This document shows, one piece after another, positions 1 to 9,656 of a stretch of DNA of 64,000 nt; within the stretch, counting starts at the first letter, position 1, and each line of letters begins with the position of its first letter. This DNA is from Micromonospora lupini (GTDB lineage Bacteria; Actinomycetota; Actinomycetes; Mycobacteriales; Micromonosporaceae). A program made the position numbers and the translations under genes. The notes beneath the pieces are model-generated. The model made no database searches, was not told where the DNA came from, and worked only from the letters and a program-made list of their open reading frames with translations. Location of the stretch: contig NZ_JAPENL010000003.1 of assembly GCF_026342015.1 (NCBI RefSeq), forward strand, positions 1 through 64,000, read 5' to 3'.

Positions 1-1437
<1,437 letters not shown>

Positions 1438-1552
1438 ATTAGTTGAACAGCATCCTGACAACAAACAAATGTTGCCAAAGGAATCCCAACCAGCCAGAAA
1501 AACTGACCAGTCCGGGGTATAAATCATAATTGGCACTGGCTTTACAAGCACC

Positions 1553-1575
1553 CTGTTGAGTTCTCAAAGAACAAC
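1553..1575 (-). promoter_or_regulatory. boxA-like antitermination element of the rrn leader
   Basis: On the minus strand this reads GTTGTTCTTTGAGAACTCA with flanking bases. It matches the conserved actinobacterial rrn leader block (TGTTCTTTGAGAACTCAA) taken to bind the NusB/S10 antitermination complex. It lies about 120 nt upstream of the 16S 5' end, as expected. Confidence 0.8.
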
Positions 1576-1667
1576 CACACACCGATCAAACAACCCAACC
1601 AGTGGGCCACCATCCCGGGGCTTTTCGTTCACGTGCTCGGCGCTTTCCAGCGCCAGGCACTTTTACT

Positions 1668-1696
1668 ACGTTACCCGCTGGTTTCTGCCGTGTCAA
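1668..1696 (-). promoter_or_regulatory. rrn promoter, proximal
   Basis: Minus-strand TTGACA (perfect -35) at 1691-1696 and TAACGT at 1668-1673 with a 17-bp spacer. It is the promoter closest to 16S, about 230 bp upstream of its 5' end. Confidence 0.65.
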
Positions 1697-1837
1697 ACCG
1701 GTGTTTCGCGGTTCGTCGTGCTTTCTTCCGTGTTGCGGGCACCATGTCTCGATCGGCTTGCGCCGCTCTCGTCACGGTGGTGGCAGGCCGGCCGCAGCGG
1801 TTTCCCGCTTGCTCGCCCGTTTCCCTGCCGGCTGACA

Positions 1838-1866
1838 ACCTTACCCGGTCGGTTCCGCCGCACCAA
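1838..1866 (-). promoter_or_regulatory. rrn promoter, middle
   Basis: Minus-strand TTGGTG at 1861-1866 and TAAGGT at 1838-1843 with a 17-bp spacer. It is followed by GTTGTC, a good match for an actinobacterial housekeeping promoter. Confidence 0.5.
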
Positions 1867-2002
1867 ATCCGCCTCGCGGCGTTTCCATGGGCACCACCCG
1901 ATCGGGATCCGGCCGGCGAACCCGCCCGACCCCGAGGTCGTCGCCGCGCTCCGGCCGCTTCAGGCTTTCGCCTGTTTCGTCCGTTCCGCGCTGGCAGAGA
2001 GA

Positions 2003-2032
2003 AAGTTACGCGTCCGGCCCGATGATCGTCAA
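2003..2032 (-). promoter_or_regulatory. rrn promoter, distal
   Basis: Minus-strand -35 TTGACG at 2027-2032 and -10 TAACTT at 2003-2008 with an 18-bp spacer. This is a near-consensus housekeeping sigma promoter. It sits just downstream of the tyrS stop and directs transcription into 16S. Confidence 0.6.
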
Positions 2033-2072
2033 ATTCGCCGGACGCGTCCCCCGTCACATCGTCGACAACCGA

Positions 2073-3371
2073 CTATTCGCCCAGCTCAACGCCTGCGAAT
2101 GACCGCTTGCCCCGGCGCAGCACCAGGTACCGACCGTGCAACAGGTCGTCCACCGACACGGTGGCGTCCACCTCGGTCACCCGGTTGTTGTTCACGTAGG
2201 CGCCACCCTCGGCGATCACGCGCCGCGCCTCCTTGAGACCCGTCACCAGCCCGGAGTCCCGCAGCAGGCCCGCCACGTCCGGCAGCTCCCCAGGGATGCG
2301 CACCAGACCGGCCTCGGCCAACGCCGCGCGCAGTGTCTCCGGTGCCAGCTCGTCAAGCGAACCGCGCCCGAACAGCGCCTGGCTGGCGGCGACCGCCTGC
2401 CGGGCCTCCTCGGCGCCGTGCACAAGCGTGGTCAGCTCCTCGGCCAGCGCCCGCTGGGCCAGCCGGGCCGCCGGCCGCTCGGCCGTCGCCTTCGCCAGCT
2501 CCTCCAGCTCGTCTCGGGAGCGGAAGCTGAAGTACCGCAGGTAGCGGTCGACCTCCCGGTCGTCGACGTTGAGCCAGAACTGGTAGAAGGCGTACGGGCT
2601 GGTCAGGGTGGGGTCGAGCCAGACGGCGCCGCCCTCGGTCTTGCCGAACTTCGTGCCGTCGGCCTTGGTGACAAGCGGCGTGGTGAACGCCTGGACCGGC
2701 CCCGCACCGCGCCGCCGGACGTAGTCCACGCCGGCGGTGATGTTGCCCCACTGGTCGGACCCACCGAACTGAAGTTGGCAGCCGTGGCGGCGGTGCAGCT
2801 CGAAGAAGTCGTTGGCCTGCAACAGCTGGTAGCTGAACTCGGTGAAGCTGATGCCCGTCTCCAGCCGGGCGCGCACCACCTCCCGGGCGAGCATCTTGTT
2901 CACCGGGAAGTGCTTGCCCACATCGCGGAGGAACTCGACGACCGACATCTCGCCGGTCCAGTCGAGGTTGTTGACCAGCTGCGCCGCGTTCTCACCCGTG
3001 TACGACACGAAGGGCGCGAGCTGGTCGCGAATCCGCTCGACCCAGCCGGCGATCACCTCGGGCGGGTTGAGCGTCCGCTCGGCGCTCTCCTTCGGGTCGC
3101 CGATCTGCCCGGTCGCCCCGCCCACCAGCAGCAACGGGCGGTGACCCGCGAGTTGCAGACGGCGGGCCGTGGTGACCTGCATGAGCGAGCCGACGTGCAG
3201 GCTCGGCGCGGTGGGGTCGAACCCCACGTAGTAGGTCGCGGCGCCCCCGCCGTCGAGCAGCTCACGCAGCTCGTCGAGGCCTGTCGAGTCCTGGATGAGG
3301 CCACGCCAGAGCAGGTCGTCGGTCAGGGAGTCCCGCCCGGACGGCGGGCGGCTGCTGTCGGTCACGGTCAC
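2073..3371 (-). CDS. tyrS: tyrosyl-tRNA synthetase
   Basis: Class I aminoacyl-tRNA synthetase that charges tRNA-Tyr in the cytosol. The protein has 432 residues, the usual length. The HIGH-type motif appears as HVGS near residue 60 and the KMSKS-type loop as KFGKT near residue 245, the form normal for bacterial TyrS. A C-terminal S4-like RNA-binding domain ends the protein. The start is GTG at 3371, with GGGGAG about seven bases upstream. The gene reads directly into the rrn region on the same strand. Confidence 0.97.
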   Translation of the reverse strand: MTVTDSSRPPSGRDSLTDDLLWRGLIQDSTGLDELRELLDGGGAATYYVGFDPTAPSLHVGSLMQVTTARRLQLAGHRPLLLVGGATGQIGDPKESAERTLNPPEVIAGWVERIRDQLAPFVSYTGENAAQLVNNLDWTGEMSVVEFLRDVGKHFPVNKMLAREVVRARLETGISFTEFSYQLLQANDFFELHRRHGCQLQFGGSDQWGNITAGVDYVRRRGAGPVQAFTTPLVTKADGTKFGKTEGGAVWLDPTLTSPYAFYQFWLNVDDREVDRYLRYFSFRSRDELEELAKATAERPAARLAQRALAEELTTLVHGAEEARQAVAASQALFGRGSLDELAPETLRAALAEAGLVRIPGELPDVAGLLRDSGLVTGLKEARRVIAEGGAYVNNNRVTEVDATVSVDDLLHGRYLVLRRGKRSFAGVELGE

Positions 3372-3429
3372 CGATTCTCCCCCATCGCCGGCACCGACCC
3401 GTACCGGGTTTGGCGCAACCCGCCCCGGT

Positions 3430-3435
3430 TAGGCT
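3430..3435 (+). promoter_or_regulatory. putative -10 of the thioesterase gene
   Basis: TAGGCT lies 30 bp before the chosen GTG start, in the short divergent gap with tyrS. No convincing -35 is seen at 17-18 bp, so this is only a candidate. Confidence 0.3.
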
Positions 3436-3465
3436 GGCGGCCCGTTGATCGAGGAGGGTTTCGCC

Positions 3466-3855
3466 GTGGAGATGCCGGATCTGACGGGTGGTTTCGTCGC
3501 CCTGCTCGGCCTGAAGTTCGAGGAGGCGACAGCCGACCAGGTGGTCATCAGCTGGCAGGTCCGCCCGGAGCTGCACCAGCCGTTCGGCATCCAGCACGGC
3601 GGCGTGTACTGCTCCGTGGTGGAGACCGCTGCCAGCGTCGGGGGGTCGCTCTGGCTGGCCGACCGCGGCACTGTCGTCGGGGTGTCGAACCAGACCGACT
3701 TCCTGCGCGCCGTCCGCGACGGTGAACTGCGGGCGGTCGGCACGCCCGTGCACAGGGGTCGCAGCCAGCAGCTCTGGCAGGTGGAGATCACCGACGCCGA
3801 CGGGCGGCTGGTCGCCCGTGGTCAGGTCCGGCTGCAGAACCTGTCCCGGGACTGA
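3466..3855 (+). CDS. PaaI/4HBT-family hotdog thioesterase
   Basis: About 129 residues with one hotdog fold. The motif HQPFGIQHGGVYCSVVET matches the PaaI/YdiI-type acyl-CoA thioesterase signature, with the HGG turn and the catalytic acidic residue in the following helix. It is expected to hydrolyse acyl-CoA thioesters, perhaps aromatic or DHNA-CoA-like; the substrate cannot be told from sequence. The start is GTG 3466 because GAGGAGGG at 3451-3458 is ideally spaced for it. An upstream TTG at 3445 lies before that site and is rejected. It is divergent from tyrS. Confidence 0.85.
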   Translation: MEMPDLTGGFVALLGLKFEEATADQVVISWQVRPELHQPFGIQHGGVYCSVVETAASVGGSLWLADRGTVVGVSNQTDFLRAVRDGELRAVGTPVHRGRSQQLWQVEITDADGRLVARGQVRLQNLSRD

Positions 3856-3874
3856 GCCGGTCAGCCGCAGGCGG

Positions 3875-5218
3875 TCAGCTGCGAGCCTCGTCCAGCACCG
3901 GCTGGACGGCCTGGTCGGCGTCGTCACCGTTGTCGTCGGCGTCGTCGGTGGAGAGCTGGCTCAGGCGTACCTCGGTGATGGCCCGGTGGTCGATGTCGGC
4001 CACCGTCAGCACCCAGCCGTCCAGGGTGACGTCCTCACCGGCGACGGTGGGGATGTGCCCGAGGCGGGCCAGGACCAGCCCGGCGACAGTGGTGTAGTCA
4101 CCGGCCGGCCGCGAGGGCAGCTCGACGCCGATGTCCGGAAGGTCGTGCACCGGGAAGGTGCCGGGCAGCACCACGGTGCCGTCCGGCTCGCGGCGCACCG
4201 AGTAACCGTCCCGGTCGGTCTCGTCGTAGATCTCCCCGACGATCTCCTCCAGGATGTCCTCAAGCGTCACGATGCCGTCGACCGCGCCGCGCTCGTCCAC
4301 GACGAGCGCGATGTGCTGACGCTCGGCCTTGAACTGACGCAGCGCGTCCACCACCGGCAGCGAGTCGGGCAGCAGCATCGGCGGCCGGGCGATCTCGTCG
4401 ACCGGCCGGTCGTCGGGCACGCCGACCAGGTCCCGCAGGTGGATCACACCGGCGGTGTCGTCCAGGCCGCCGTGACGCACCACCGGCGCCCGGGAGTGCC
4501 CGGTGGCGGCCAGCACGAGCCGCGCGGCCTCCGCGGTGGTCCCGCTGTCGAGCGTGAAAACCTGCAATCGGGGTACGAGCACAGCCCGCAACCGCCTGTC
4601 GGCGATCTCCACGGCGCCCGCGATGATGGTGCGCTGCTCCTTGGTGAACCCGTGGTTGCCCGCGACGATGTCACGCAGCTCGTCCGGGCCGATCTCCTCC
4701 GGCTGGTGCTTCGGGTTGAGCCCGACCAGGCGTACGACCAGGTCGCTTGTGGCGCCGAGGGCCCAGACGGCCGGGCGGGTGAGACTGGCGAGCAGGTCGA
4801 GCGGGCGGGCCACAAGCAGCGCCCACCGCTCGGCGGACTGCATGGCGATCCGCTTGGGGGCCAGCTCGCCGAAGACCAGGGTGACGAAGGTCAGCGCGAG
4901 GGTGACCACCACGATGGCCACCGTCCCGGCGGCGTTCCCGAACATCCCGAGCAGCGGAACGAGGGGCTTGGCCAGGGAGACCGCCGCGGCGGCGGAGGCC
5001 AGGAAGCCGGCGAGGGTGATGCCGATCTGGATGGTGGCGAGGAAGCGGTTCGGGTCCTTGGCGAGCCGGGCCAGCACCCGTCCGGCCCGGCTGGTGCGCT
5101 CCAACCGCTGGATCTGGCTGTCCCGCAGCGACACCAACGCCATCTCACTGCCGGCGAAGAGCGCGTTGATGACGACCAGGATCCCGACCAGGGCCAGTTG
5201 GCTCCCGTAGCTCTGCAC
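3875..5218 (-). CDS. CNNM/CorC (hemolysin-type) membrane protein with CBS domains
   Basis: 447 residues. An N-terminal CNNM (DUF21) membrane domain covers about residues 1-190, starting with a hydrophobic segment and the NALFAGSEMALVSL signature and containing further helices rich in A/V/G. It is followed by a CBS pair (about 210-330, with LVDERGAVDGIVTLEDILEE) and a C-terminal CorC/HlyC domain. The family is linked to Mg2+/Co2+ transport or resistance; the hemolysin name is historical. The start is GTG 5218 with GAGGGAG about ten bases upstream. Confidence 0.9.
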   Translation of the reverse strand: MQSYGSQLALVGILVVINALFAGSEMALVSLRDSQIQRLERTSRAGRVLARLAKDPNRFLATIQIGITLAGFLASAAAAVSLAKPLVPLLGMFGNAAGTVAIVVVTLALTFVTLVFGELAPKRIAMQSAERWALLVARPLDLLASLTRPAVWALGATSDLVVRLVGLNPKHQPEEIGPDELRDIVAGNHGFTKEQRTIIAGAVEIADRRLRAVLVPRLQVFTLDSGTTAEAARLVLAATGHSRAPVVRHGGLDDTAGVIHLRDLVGVPDDRPVDEIARPPMLLPDSLPVVDALRQFKAERQHIALVVDERGAVDGIVTLEDILEEIVGEIYDETDRDGYSVRREPDGTVVLPGTFPVHDLPDIGVELPSRPAGDYTTVAGLVLARLGHIPTVAGEDVTLDGWVLTVADIDHRAITEVRLSQLSTDDADDNGDDADQAVQPVLDEARS

Positions 5219-5344
5219 GCCCGGTTCGCTCCCTCACGGTGGTGGCGCCGGCCCGTACGCACGGCGCCCGCCGGTCGGCGAGCCCGCCCGGCGTACGCGC
5301 TTCTGTGCCCCGTGCGGCCTCGGCCGAATCCTGCTCGGGCGACG

Positions 5345-5986
5345 CTACGCCGAATCGGTGGCCGGTGACGCGGGCAGGTCGAGGACGTACGAGTCGCCCT
5401 GGGGGCGGAAGCCGAGCCGATGGTAGTAGGGGGCCACCATGCCCGGCGGGCTGACGACCCGGTGGAAGCCGCGCTCGGTGAAGAGGCGGCTGCGACGGTA
5501 GACGAACTCGCCGGGGGTGAAGTCGCGGAACTTCGGGGTCACGTAGTCCAGGTCGATCTGGGCGACCCCGCGCGCCTCGGCGTGCGACAGCACCACCCCG
5601 ACCACCTCGTCCGCGGTGACGACGAGGAAGGCCGACCGGTCGCTGGCGGTCGGATCCCAGTGGAAGTCGGGGTTGAACCGGGCGATGTCAGGCGCGTGGA
5701 TCCGCAACGTGTGCGCCAGGAACTGGTCACCGACGCCGACCTCCACCACCTGGTAGGTCTGCTCGTCGTGGCGGGTGGCGAGCATCCCCCGCAGGTACCA
5801 GATGTTGATCACCGCGAGGACGATGTTGAGCCCGACCATGGGCCAGACCTCGATGGCGGCGTTGTAGCCGATCAGCACGACGCAGCCGACGAGGTTGAGC
5901 GCGCGCAGCCGCAGGATGCGCGACTGCAACAACGACCAGACCAGCACCGCGGAGCCGGCCCAGCCGACCAGATCCCACCAGTTCAC
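5345..5986 (-). CDS. membrane protein: YgjV-like helices fused to a GNAT-like domain
   Basis: 213 residues. Residues 1-70 form about three membrane segments of YgjV/PnuC-like character (WAGSAVLVWSLLQS, NLVGCVVLIGYNA, VGLNIVLAVINIWYL). The remainder is soluble, with a GNAT-like layout: FLVVTADEVVGVVLSH as the central strand, then RLFTERGFHRVVSP and YYHRLGF near the end. The fold is my inference. GTG 5986 begins nine bases after the preceding stop with no ribosome-binding site. It probably forms an operon with the upstream acetyltransferase gene. Confidence 0.75.
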   Translation of the reverse strand: MNWWDLVGWAGSAVLVWSLLQSRILRLRALNLVGCVVLIGYNAAIEVWPMVGLNIVLAVINIWYLRGMLATRHDEQTYQVVEVGVGDQFLAHTLRIHAPDIARFNPDFHWDPTASDRSAFLVVTADEVVGVVLSHAEARGVAQIDLDYVTPKFRDFTPGEFVYRRSRLFTERGFHRVVSPPGMVAPYYHRLGFRPQGDSYVLDLPASPATDSA

Positions 5987-5995
5987 CAGGCGAGA

Positions 5996-6496
5996 CTAGT
6001 GCCCGCCCAGGTCAGGGGCGTCGGCGGGCAGCTCCAACAGCCACTCCTCGACCTCGGCGCCGCGCCCGTTGGCGTACCCCGAGTCCTCACCGACCACGAC
6101 GAACCCGCACTTGCGCAGCACCGCGAGCGAGGCGGCGTTGTCCTTGGCGGCGCGGGCGTGCACCGGCCGGGGAAGCTCGCGCAGGAGGGCGGCCAGGGCC
6201 GCGGTGGCGTGGCCCCGGCCCCAGCGGGCCGGGTCGATCCAGTAGCTGACCTCGGTCTGGTCGTCGACCGGGAAGGCGCTGACGTAGCCGACCACCTCGC
6301 CGTCTGCCTCGACGGTGCGGACCCGGTTCGCCGGGTTGGTGAGCACCCGCGCCCAGTGCCTGGCGAACTCGCGGTGGTCGGACGGGTCCTCGGGGCCGAA
6401 CGCGGCCATCCGGTTGGCTTCGGGGTCCTGCTGGTGCAGGAAGAACTCCACGAGGTCGTCCTCGTGGACCGGGCGCAGCCGCACATCGGAGGTCAT
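5996..6496 (-). CDS. GNAT-family N-acetyltransferase
   Basis: 166 residues, one complete GNAT domain. The N-terminal RLRPVHEDDL opens it, VGYVSAFPVDD is the central strand, and WGRGHATAALAALL is the acetyl-CoA pyrophosphate-binding motif A (R/Q-x-x-G-x-G/A). NAASLAVLRKCGF is motif B. It transfers an acetyl group from acetyl-CoA; the substrate is unknown. The resemblance to RimJ-type proteins is general only. It starts at ATG 6496 and is divergent from the universal stress gene. Confidence 0.88.
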   Translation of the reverse strand: MTSDVRLRPVHEDDLVEFFLHQQDPEANRMAAFGPEDPSDHREFARHWARVLTNPANRVRTVEADGEVVGYVSAFPVDDQTEVSYWIDPARWGRGHATAALAALLRELPRPVHARAAKDNAASLAVLRKCGFVVVGEDSGYANGRGAEVEEWLLELPADAPDLGGH

Positions 6497-6608
6497 CCGG
6501 CGAGGGTACGCAGCGCCGGTGACAGTCTGGGGCGCACCGGCCCGGCCCGTTCGGCGCCACCGCGGCCTCTCGCCGCCGACAATGAGTCGACCGACCCAGG
6601 GAGTGCCG

Positions 6609-7490
6609 ATGGTCAGACCTGTCGTGGTGGGTGTGGACGGATCGCCGTCCAGCCTCGTCGCCGCGGAGCACGCGGCCCGTGCCGCCCTGCTCCGGTCCCG
6701 GCCGCTGCACCTGGTGCACGGTTACCTGCACCCGCTCGGTTACGGCGTGCCCCTCAACCCGTACGACCTCGGGGTGCCGGCGCCCTCGGAGGAGTCGCGG
6801 ACGATTGTGGAACGGACGGCGGCCGACCTGGCCGACAGGTGGCCCGGCCTCGCCGTCGAGGCCCGTCAGGTCGCCGGCGGGCCCGGCGCGACGATTGTCG
6901 AGGAGTCCCGACGGGCTGATCTCGTCGTGGTGGGCAGCCGCGGGTTGGGCGGCTTCGCCGGGCTGCTGCTCGGTTCGGTAGGCGCGCAGGTGGCCGCGCA
7001 CGCGCACTGCCCGGTGCTTGTGGTCCGCCCGGACGAGCAGCCGATCGACACGGACGCGCCGGTGCTCGTCGGCGTGGACGGGTCCGCATCGTCGCGGGTG
7101 GCCGTGCGCTACGGCGCCGCCGAGGCGGCGTTACGGGACGTGCCGCTGGTGCTCGTGCACGTCGGCCCGCTGGACGGGGACCGGCCGCTGCCGGACGAGA
7201 TCGAGGAGGCGCAGGCCGCGTACCAGGCCGAGTCGGTGCGGCTGTTGGCCGAGGCGTCCGCTGTCGTCCGGGCCGAGCATCCCGAGCTGGTGGTGCGGGA
7301 GCACCCGATCCGGGCGACTGGCGCGGCCCGGGGGCTCATCGAGGCGAGCGGCACGGCGTCGCTGCTTGTCGTGGGCACCCGGGGCCGGCACGGGTTCACC
7401 GGTCTGCTGCTCGGCTCGGTCAGCCAGGCTGCGATTCAGCACGCGCACTGCCCGGTGCTTGTCGCGCACCCGTACGACCCGCCGAGGTGA
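6609..7490 (+). CDS. universal stress protein, tandem UspA domains
   Basis: 293 residues with two UspA domains (about 1-140 and 150-290). Each has the ATP-binding G-x2-G-x9-G-S/T loop: GSRGLGGFAGLLLGSVG and GTRGRHGFTGLLLGSVS. Both also have the N-terminal V-G-V-D-G-S motif. Such proteins are ATP-binding stress and dormancy factors in the cytosol. The start is ATG 6609 with AGGGAG five bases upstream. Its last 71 bp overlap convergently with the flavin reductase gene on the other strand. Confidence 0.93.
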   Translation: MVRPVVVGVDGSPSSLVAAEHAARAALLRSRPLHLVHGYLHPLGYGVPLNPYDLGVPAPSEESRTIVERTAADLADRWPGLAVEARQVAGGPGATIVEESRRADLVVVGSRGLGGFAGLLLGSVGAQVAAHAHCPVLVVRPDEQPIDTDAPVLVGVDGSASSRVAVRYGAAEAALRDVPLVLVHVGPLDGDRPLPDEIEEAQAAYQAESVRLLAEASAVVRAEHPELVVREHPIRATGAARGLIEASGTASLLVVGTRGRHGFTGLLLGSVSQAAIQHAHCPVLVAHPYDPPR

Positions 7491-8118
7491 CCGGAGCGTC
7501 GTCGCCACCGCCGAGCATCTGCAGGAAGTCGGTGGTGAGGGCGAACGGGTCGGCGGGGCCGCTTGCGGGCAGCCGGTGCTCGACCTGGTCGGCCAACTCG
7601 CCGGCGGCGCGTCGGATGCGGCCGCGCAGTGCGCCGTCGGCGGTGCCACCGGACCAGTCCTCCGGGGCGGCGAAGACCGAGGTGGGGACCACCACCGCCC
7701 GCAGGTAGCTGAACATCGGGCGAAGGGCGTGCTCCAGGGCGAGGGAGTGCCGGGCGGTGCCGCCGGTGGCGCCGATGAGCACCGGGCGGTCGACGAGCGA
7801 CTCGGCCTCCAGCACGTCGAAGAAGGACTTGAACAGCCCGTTGTACGACGCGTTGAAGATCGGCGTCACGGCGATGATGCCGTCCGCCCCGGTCACCGCG
7901 TCGGTGGCCTCGCGCAGCGCGGCCGGCGGGAACCCGGTGAGCATGTTGTTCACCACGTCGTGGGCGTACTCGCGCAGGTCGACGACCCGCAGCTCCACTT
8001 CGGCGCCGCGCCGGACCAGCTCGTCGCGGGTCGCCCCGGCGAGCTGGTCGGCGAGCAACCGGGTGGACGAGGGCTGGCTCAGCCCCGCCGAGACCACGGC
8101 GAGCGTGCGGCGGGTCAT
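7420..8118 (-). CDS. NAD(P)H-dependent FMN reductase, CE1759-like
   Basis: 232 residues, flavodoxin-like fold of the SsuE/MsuE type. The FMN-binding N-terminus is SAGLSQPSSTRLLADQL, and TPIFNASYNGLFKSFFDVL is the typical NADPH-dependent FMN reductase motif. The start ATG at 8118 overlaps the stop of the luciferase-like monooxygenase gene by 4 bp, so the two are translationally coupled. The reductase should supply FMNH2 to the monooxygenase. The C-terminal 25 residues are low complexity and lie in the convergent overlap with the UspA gene. Confidence 0.9.
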   Translation of the reverse strand: MTRRTLAVVSAGLSQPSSTRLLADQLAGATRDELVRRGAEVELRVVDLREYAHDVVNNMLTGFPPAALREATDAVTGADGIIAVTPIFNASYNGLFKSFFDVLEAESLVDRPVLIGATGGTARHSLALEHALRPMFSYLRAVVVPTSVFAAPEDWSGGTADGALRGRIRRAAGELADQVEHRLPASGPADPFALTTDFLQMLGGGDDAPVTSAGRTGARQAPGSARAESQPG

Positions 8119-9257
8119 CGGGTCGCCCCCTCCGGCGCCTTGCCCGTCACGTCGTCGACGGCGTGCACGGTGCTGTCCTTGCCGCCACCCGCGGCGGCGA
8201 CCAGGGAGGCGTGGGTCGGCGCGTCCGGCACGTGCGCGGGACGCAGCGCCTCGAACTCCTTGCGCAGCACCGGCACGACCTCCTCGCCGAGCAGGTCGAG
8301 CTGCTCCAGCACCGTCTTCAGCGGCAACCCGGCGTGGTCCATCAGGAACAACTGCCGCTGGTAGTCGCCGACGTACTCGCGGAAGCCGAGCGTGCGGTCG
8401 ATGACCTGCTGCGGGCTGCCCACGGTCAGCGGGGTCTCCCGGGTGAACTCCTCAAGCGACGGCCCGTGCCCGTAGACCGGGGCGTTGTCGAAGTACGGCC
8501 GGAACTCCCGGACCGCGTCCTGCGAGTTGCGCCGCATGAACACCTGGCCGCCGAGGCCGACGATTGCCTGGTCGGCGGAGCCGTGACCGTAGTGCGCGTA
8601 CCGCTGGCGGTAGAGCCCGACCATCCGCTGGGTGTGCTCCTTGGGCCAGAAGATGTGGTTGGCGAAGAAGCCGTCGCCGTAGTAGGCGGCCTGCTCGGCG
8701 ATCTCGGGGCTGCGGATCGAGCCGTGCCAGACGAACGGCGGCACACCGTCGAGCGGGCGCGGCGTCGAGGTGAAGGACTGCAACGGGGTGCGGTACTTGC
8801 CCTTCCAGTCGACCACGTCCTCGCGCCACAGCCGGTGCAGCAGGTCGTAGTTCTCGATCGCGAGGGGGATGCCGGCGCGGATGTCCTTGCCGAACCACGG
8901 GTACACCGGGCCGGTGTTGCCGCGGCCCATCATCAGGTCCACCCGGCCGTCGGACAGGTGCTGGAGCATCGCGTAGTCCTCGGCGATCTTCACCGGGTCG
9001 TTGGTGGTGATCAGCGTGGTCGCGGTGGACAGCAGCAGCCGTTCGGTGCGGGCAGCGATGTGACCGAGCATGGTGGTCGGGGACGACGGGACGAACGGCG
9101 GGTTGTGGTGCTCGCCGGCGGCGAAGACGTCGAGCCCGACCTCTTCGGCCTTGAGCGCGATGGCGACCATCGCCTTGATCCGCTCATGCTCGGTCGGCTC
9201 CCGACCGGTGGTCGGATCGACCGTGACGTCACCGACGGTGAAGACTCCGAACTGCAT
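8115..9257 (-). CDS. LLM-class FMN-dependent monooxygenase, CE1758-like
   Basis: 380 residues, a luciferase-like TIM barrel. It starts MQFGVFTVGD and contains AGEHHNPPFVPSSPTTMLG, the usual flavin-binding strand region of bacterial luciferase homologues. YYGDGFFANHIFWP lies mid-protein. It uses reduced FMN and oxygen; the substrate is unknown. ATG 9257 is chosen because GAGGAG lies six bases upstream; upstream in-frame codons precede this site. It forms a two-gene operon with the FMN reductase, and a palindrome in its promoter region suggests repressor control. Confidence 0.92.
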   Translation of the reverse strand: MQFGVFTVGDVTVDPTTGREPTEHERIKAMVAIALKAEEVGLDVFAAGEHHNPPFVPSSPTTMLGHIAARTERLLLSTATTLITTNDPVKIAEDYAMLQHLSDGRVDLMMGRGNTGPVYPWFGKDIRAGIPLAIENYDLLHRLWREDVVDWKGKYRTPLQSFTSTPRPLDGVPPFVWHGSIRSPEIAEQAAYYGDGFFANHIFWPKEHTQRMVGLYRQRYAHYGHGSADQAIVGLGGQVFMRRNSQDAVREFRPYFDNAPVYGHGPSLEEFTRETPLTVGSPQQVIDRTLGFREYVGDYQRQLFLMDHAGLPLKTVLEQLDLLGEEVVPVLRKEFEALRPAHVPDAPTHASLVAAAGGGKDSTVHAVDDVTGKAPEGATR

Positions 9258-9318
9258 GACCAGCTCCTCGCGTGTCAACCGGGTGCCGTCGTGGTACCCG
9301 GACGCAGCCCACAACTTA

Positions 9319-9332
9319 TTTGACGAGTCAAC
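9319..9332. promoter_or_regulatory. palindromic operator candidate before the flavin operon
   Basis: TTGACGAGTCAA is a perfect 12-bp palindrome about 65 bp upstream of the monooxygenase start. It fits a dimeric MarR/PadR-type repressor. No such regulator is encoded nearby, so the partner is unknown. Confidence 0.4.
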
Positions 9333-9380
9333 TATTCCGTCGGCGGCACGTCTCGCAGTGGCGCCGGTCACCTCCGGGAA

Positions 9381-9656
9381 TCAGCCGCCGGCGACCGAGG
9401 GCAGCACCTGCACCTGGGCGCCCTCGCCGACGGGCGTGGCAAGCCCGCCGGAGTGCCGGCAGTCCTCCCCGTCGACGTAGACGTTCACGTAGCGGCGCAG
9501 CTCGCCGCGCTCGTCGCGGATCCGCCGAGCCAGCCGGGGATGGTCGGCGGCCAGCTCGTCGAGGACGGCCCCCAGCGTGCCGCCCGCGTCGACGCTGAGC
9601 CGGCTCGCCCCGCCGGCCTCGCCGCGCAGCGGGCCGGGCAGCAGCACGGTCACCAC
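9381..9656 (-). CDS. MoaD/ThiS-family sulfur-carrier-like protein
   Basis: 91 residues with a beta-grasp fold pattern. It ends in a Gly-Gly dipeptide (QVLPSVAGG), as sulfur carriers and ubiquitin-like proteins do. It starts with VTVLLPGPLR, and mid-protein ELRRYVNVYVDGED is typical of MoaD. The Gly-Gly end suggests activation by an E1-like enzyme, but none is encoded nearby. Whether it serves molybdopterin, cysteine synthesis or another route is open. GTG 9656 directly abuts the stop of the upstream repeat protein. Confidence 0.85.
   Translation of the reverse strand: MVTVLLPGPLRGEAGGASRLSVDAGGTLGAVLDELAADHPRLARRIRDERGELRRYVNVYVDGEDCRHSGGLATPVGEGAQVQVLPSVAGG

Larger units (their letters stand above)
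1438..2072 (-). promoter_or_regulatory. rrn leader and promoter region
   Basis: This stretch of about 635 bp between the tyrS stop and 16S has no gene. On the minus strand it carries three promoter-like pairs (listed separately) and a boxA-like element close to the 16S start. The A/T-rich part next to 16S, 1431-1550, is typical of the processing region whose stem frames pre-16S. The open frames running through it on the plus strand are chance frames of GC-rich DNA. Confidence 0.8.

Noticed and set aside
1556..2236. Open frames across the rrn leader on the plus strand
   Set aside because: Composition and promoters show this is rRNA leader; the frames are Arg/Pro/Ser-rich chance products.
2136..3725. 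529-residue open frame antisense to tyrS
   Set aside because: Shadow frame of GC-rich DNA; no ribosome-binding site, no family similarity, and tyrS on the other strand is certain.
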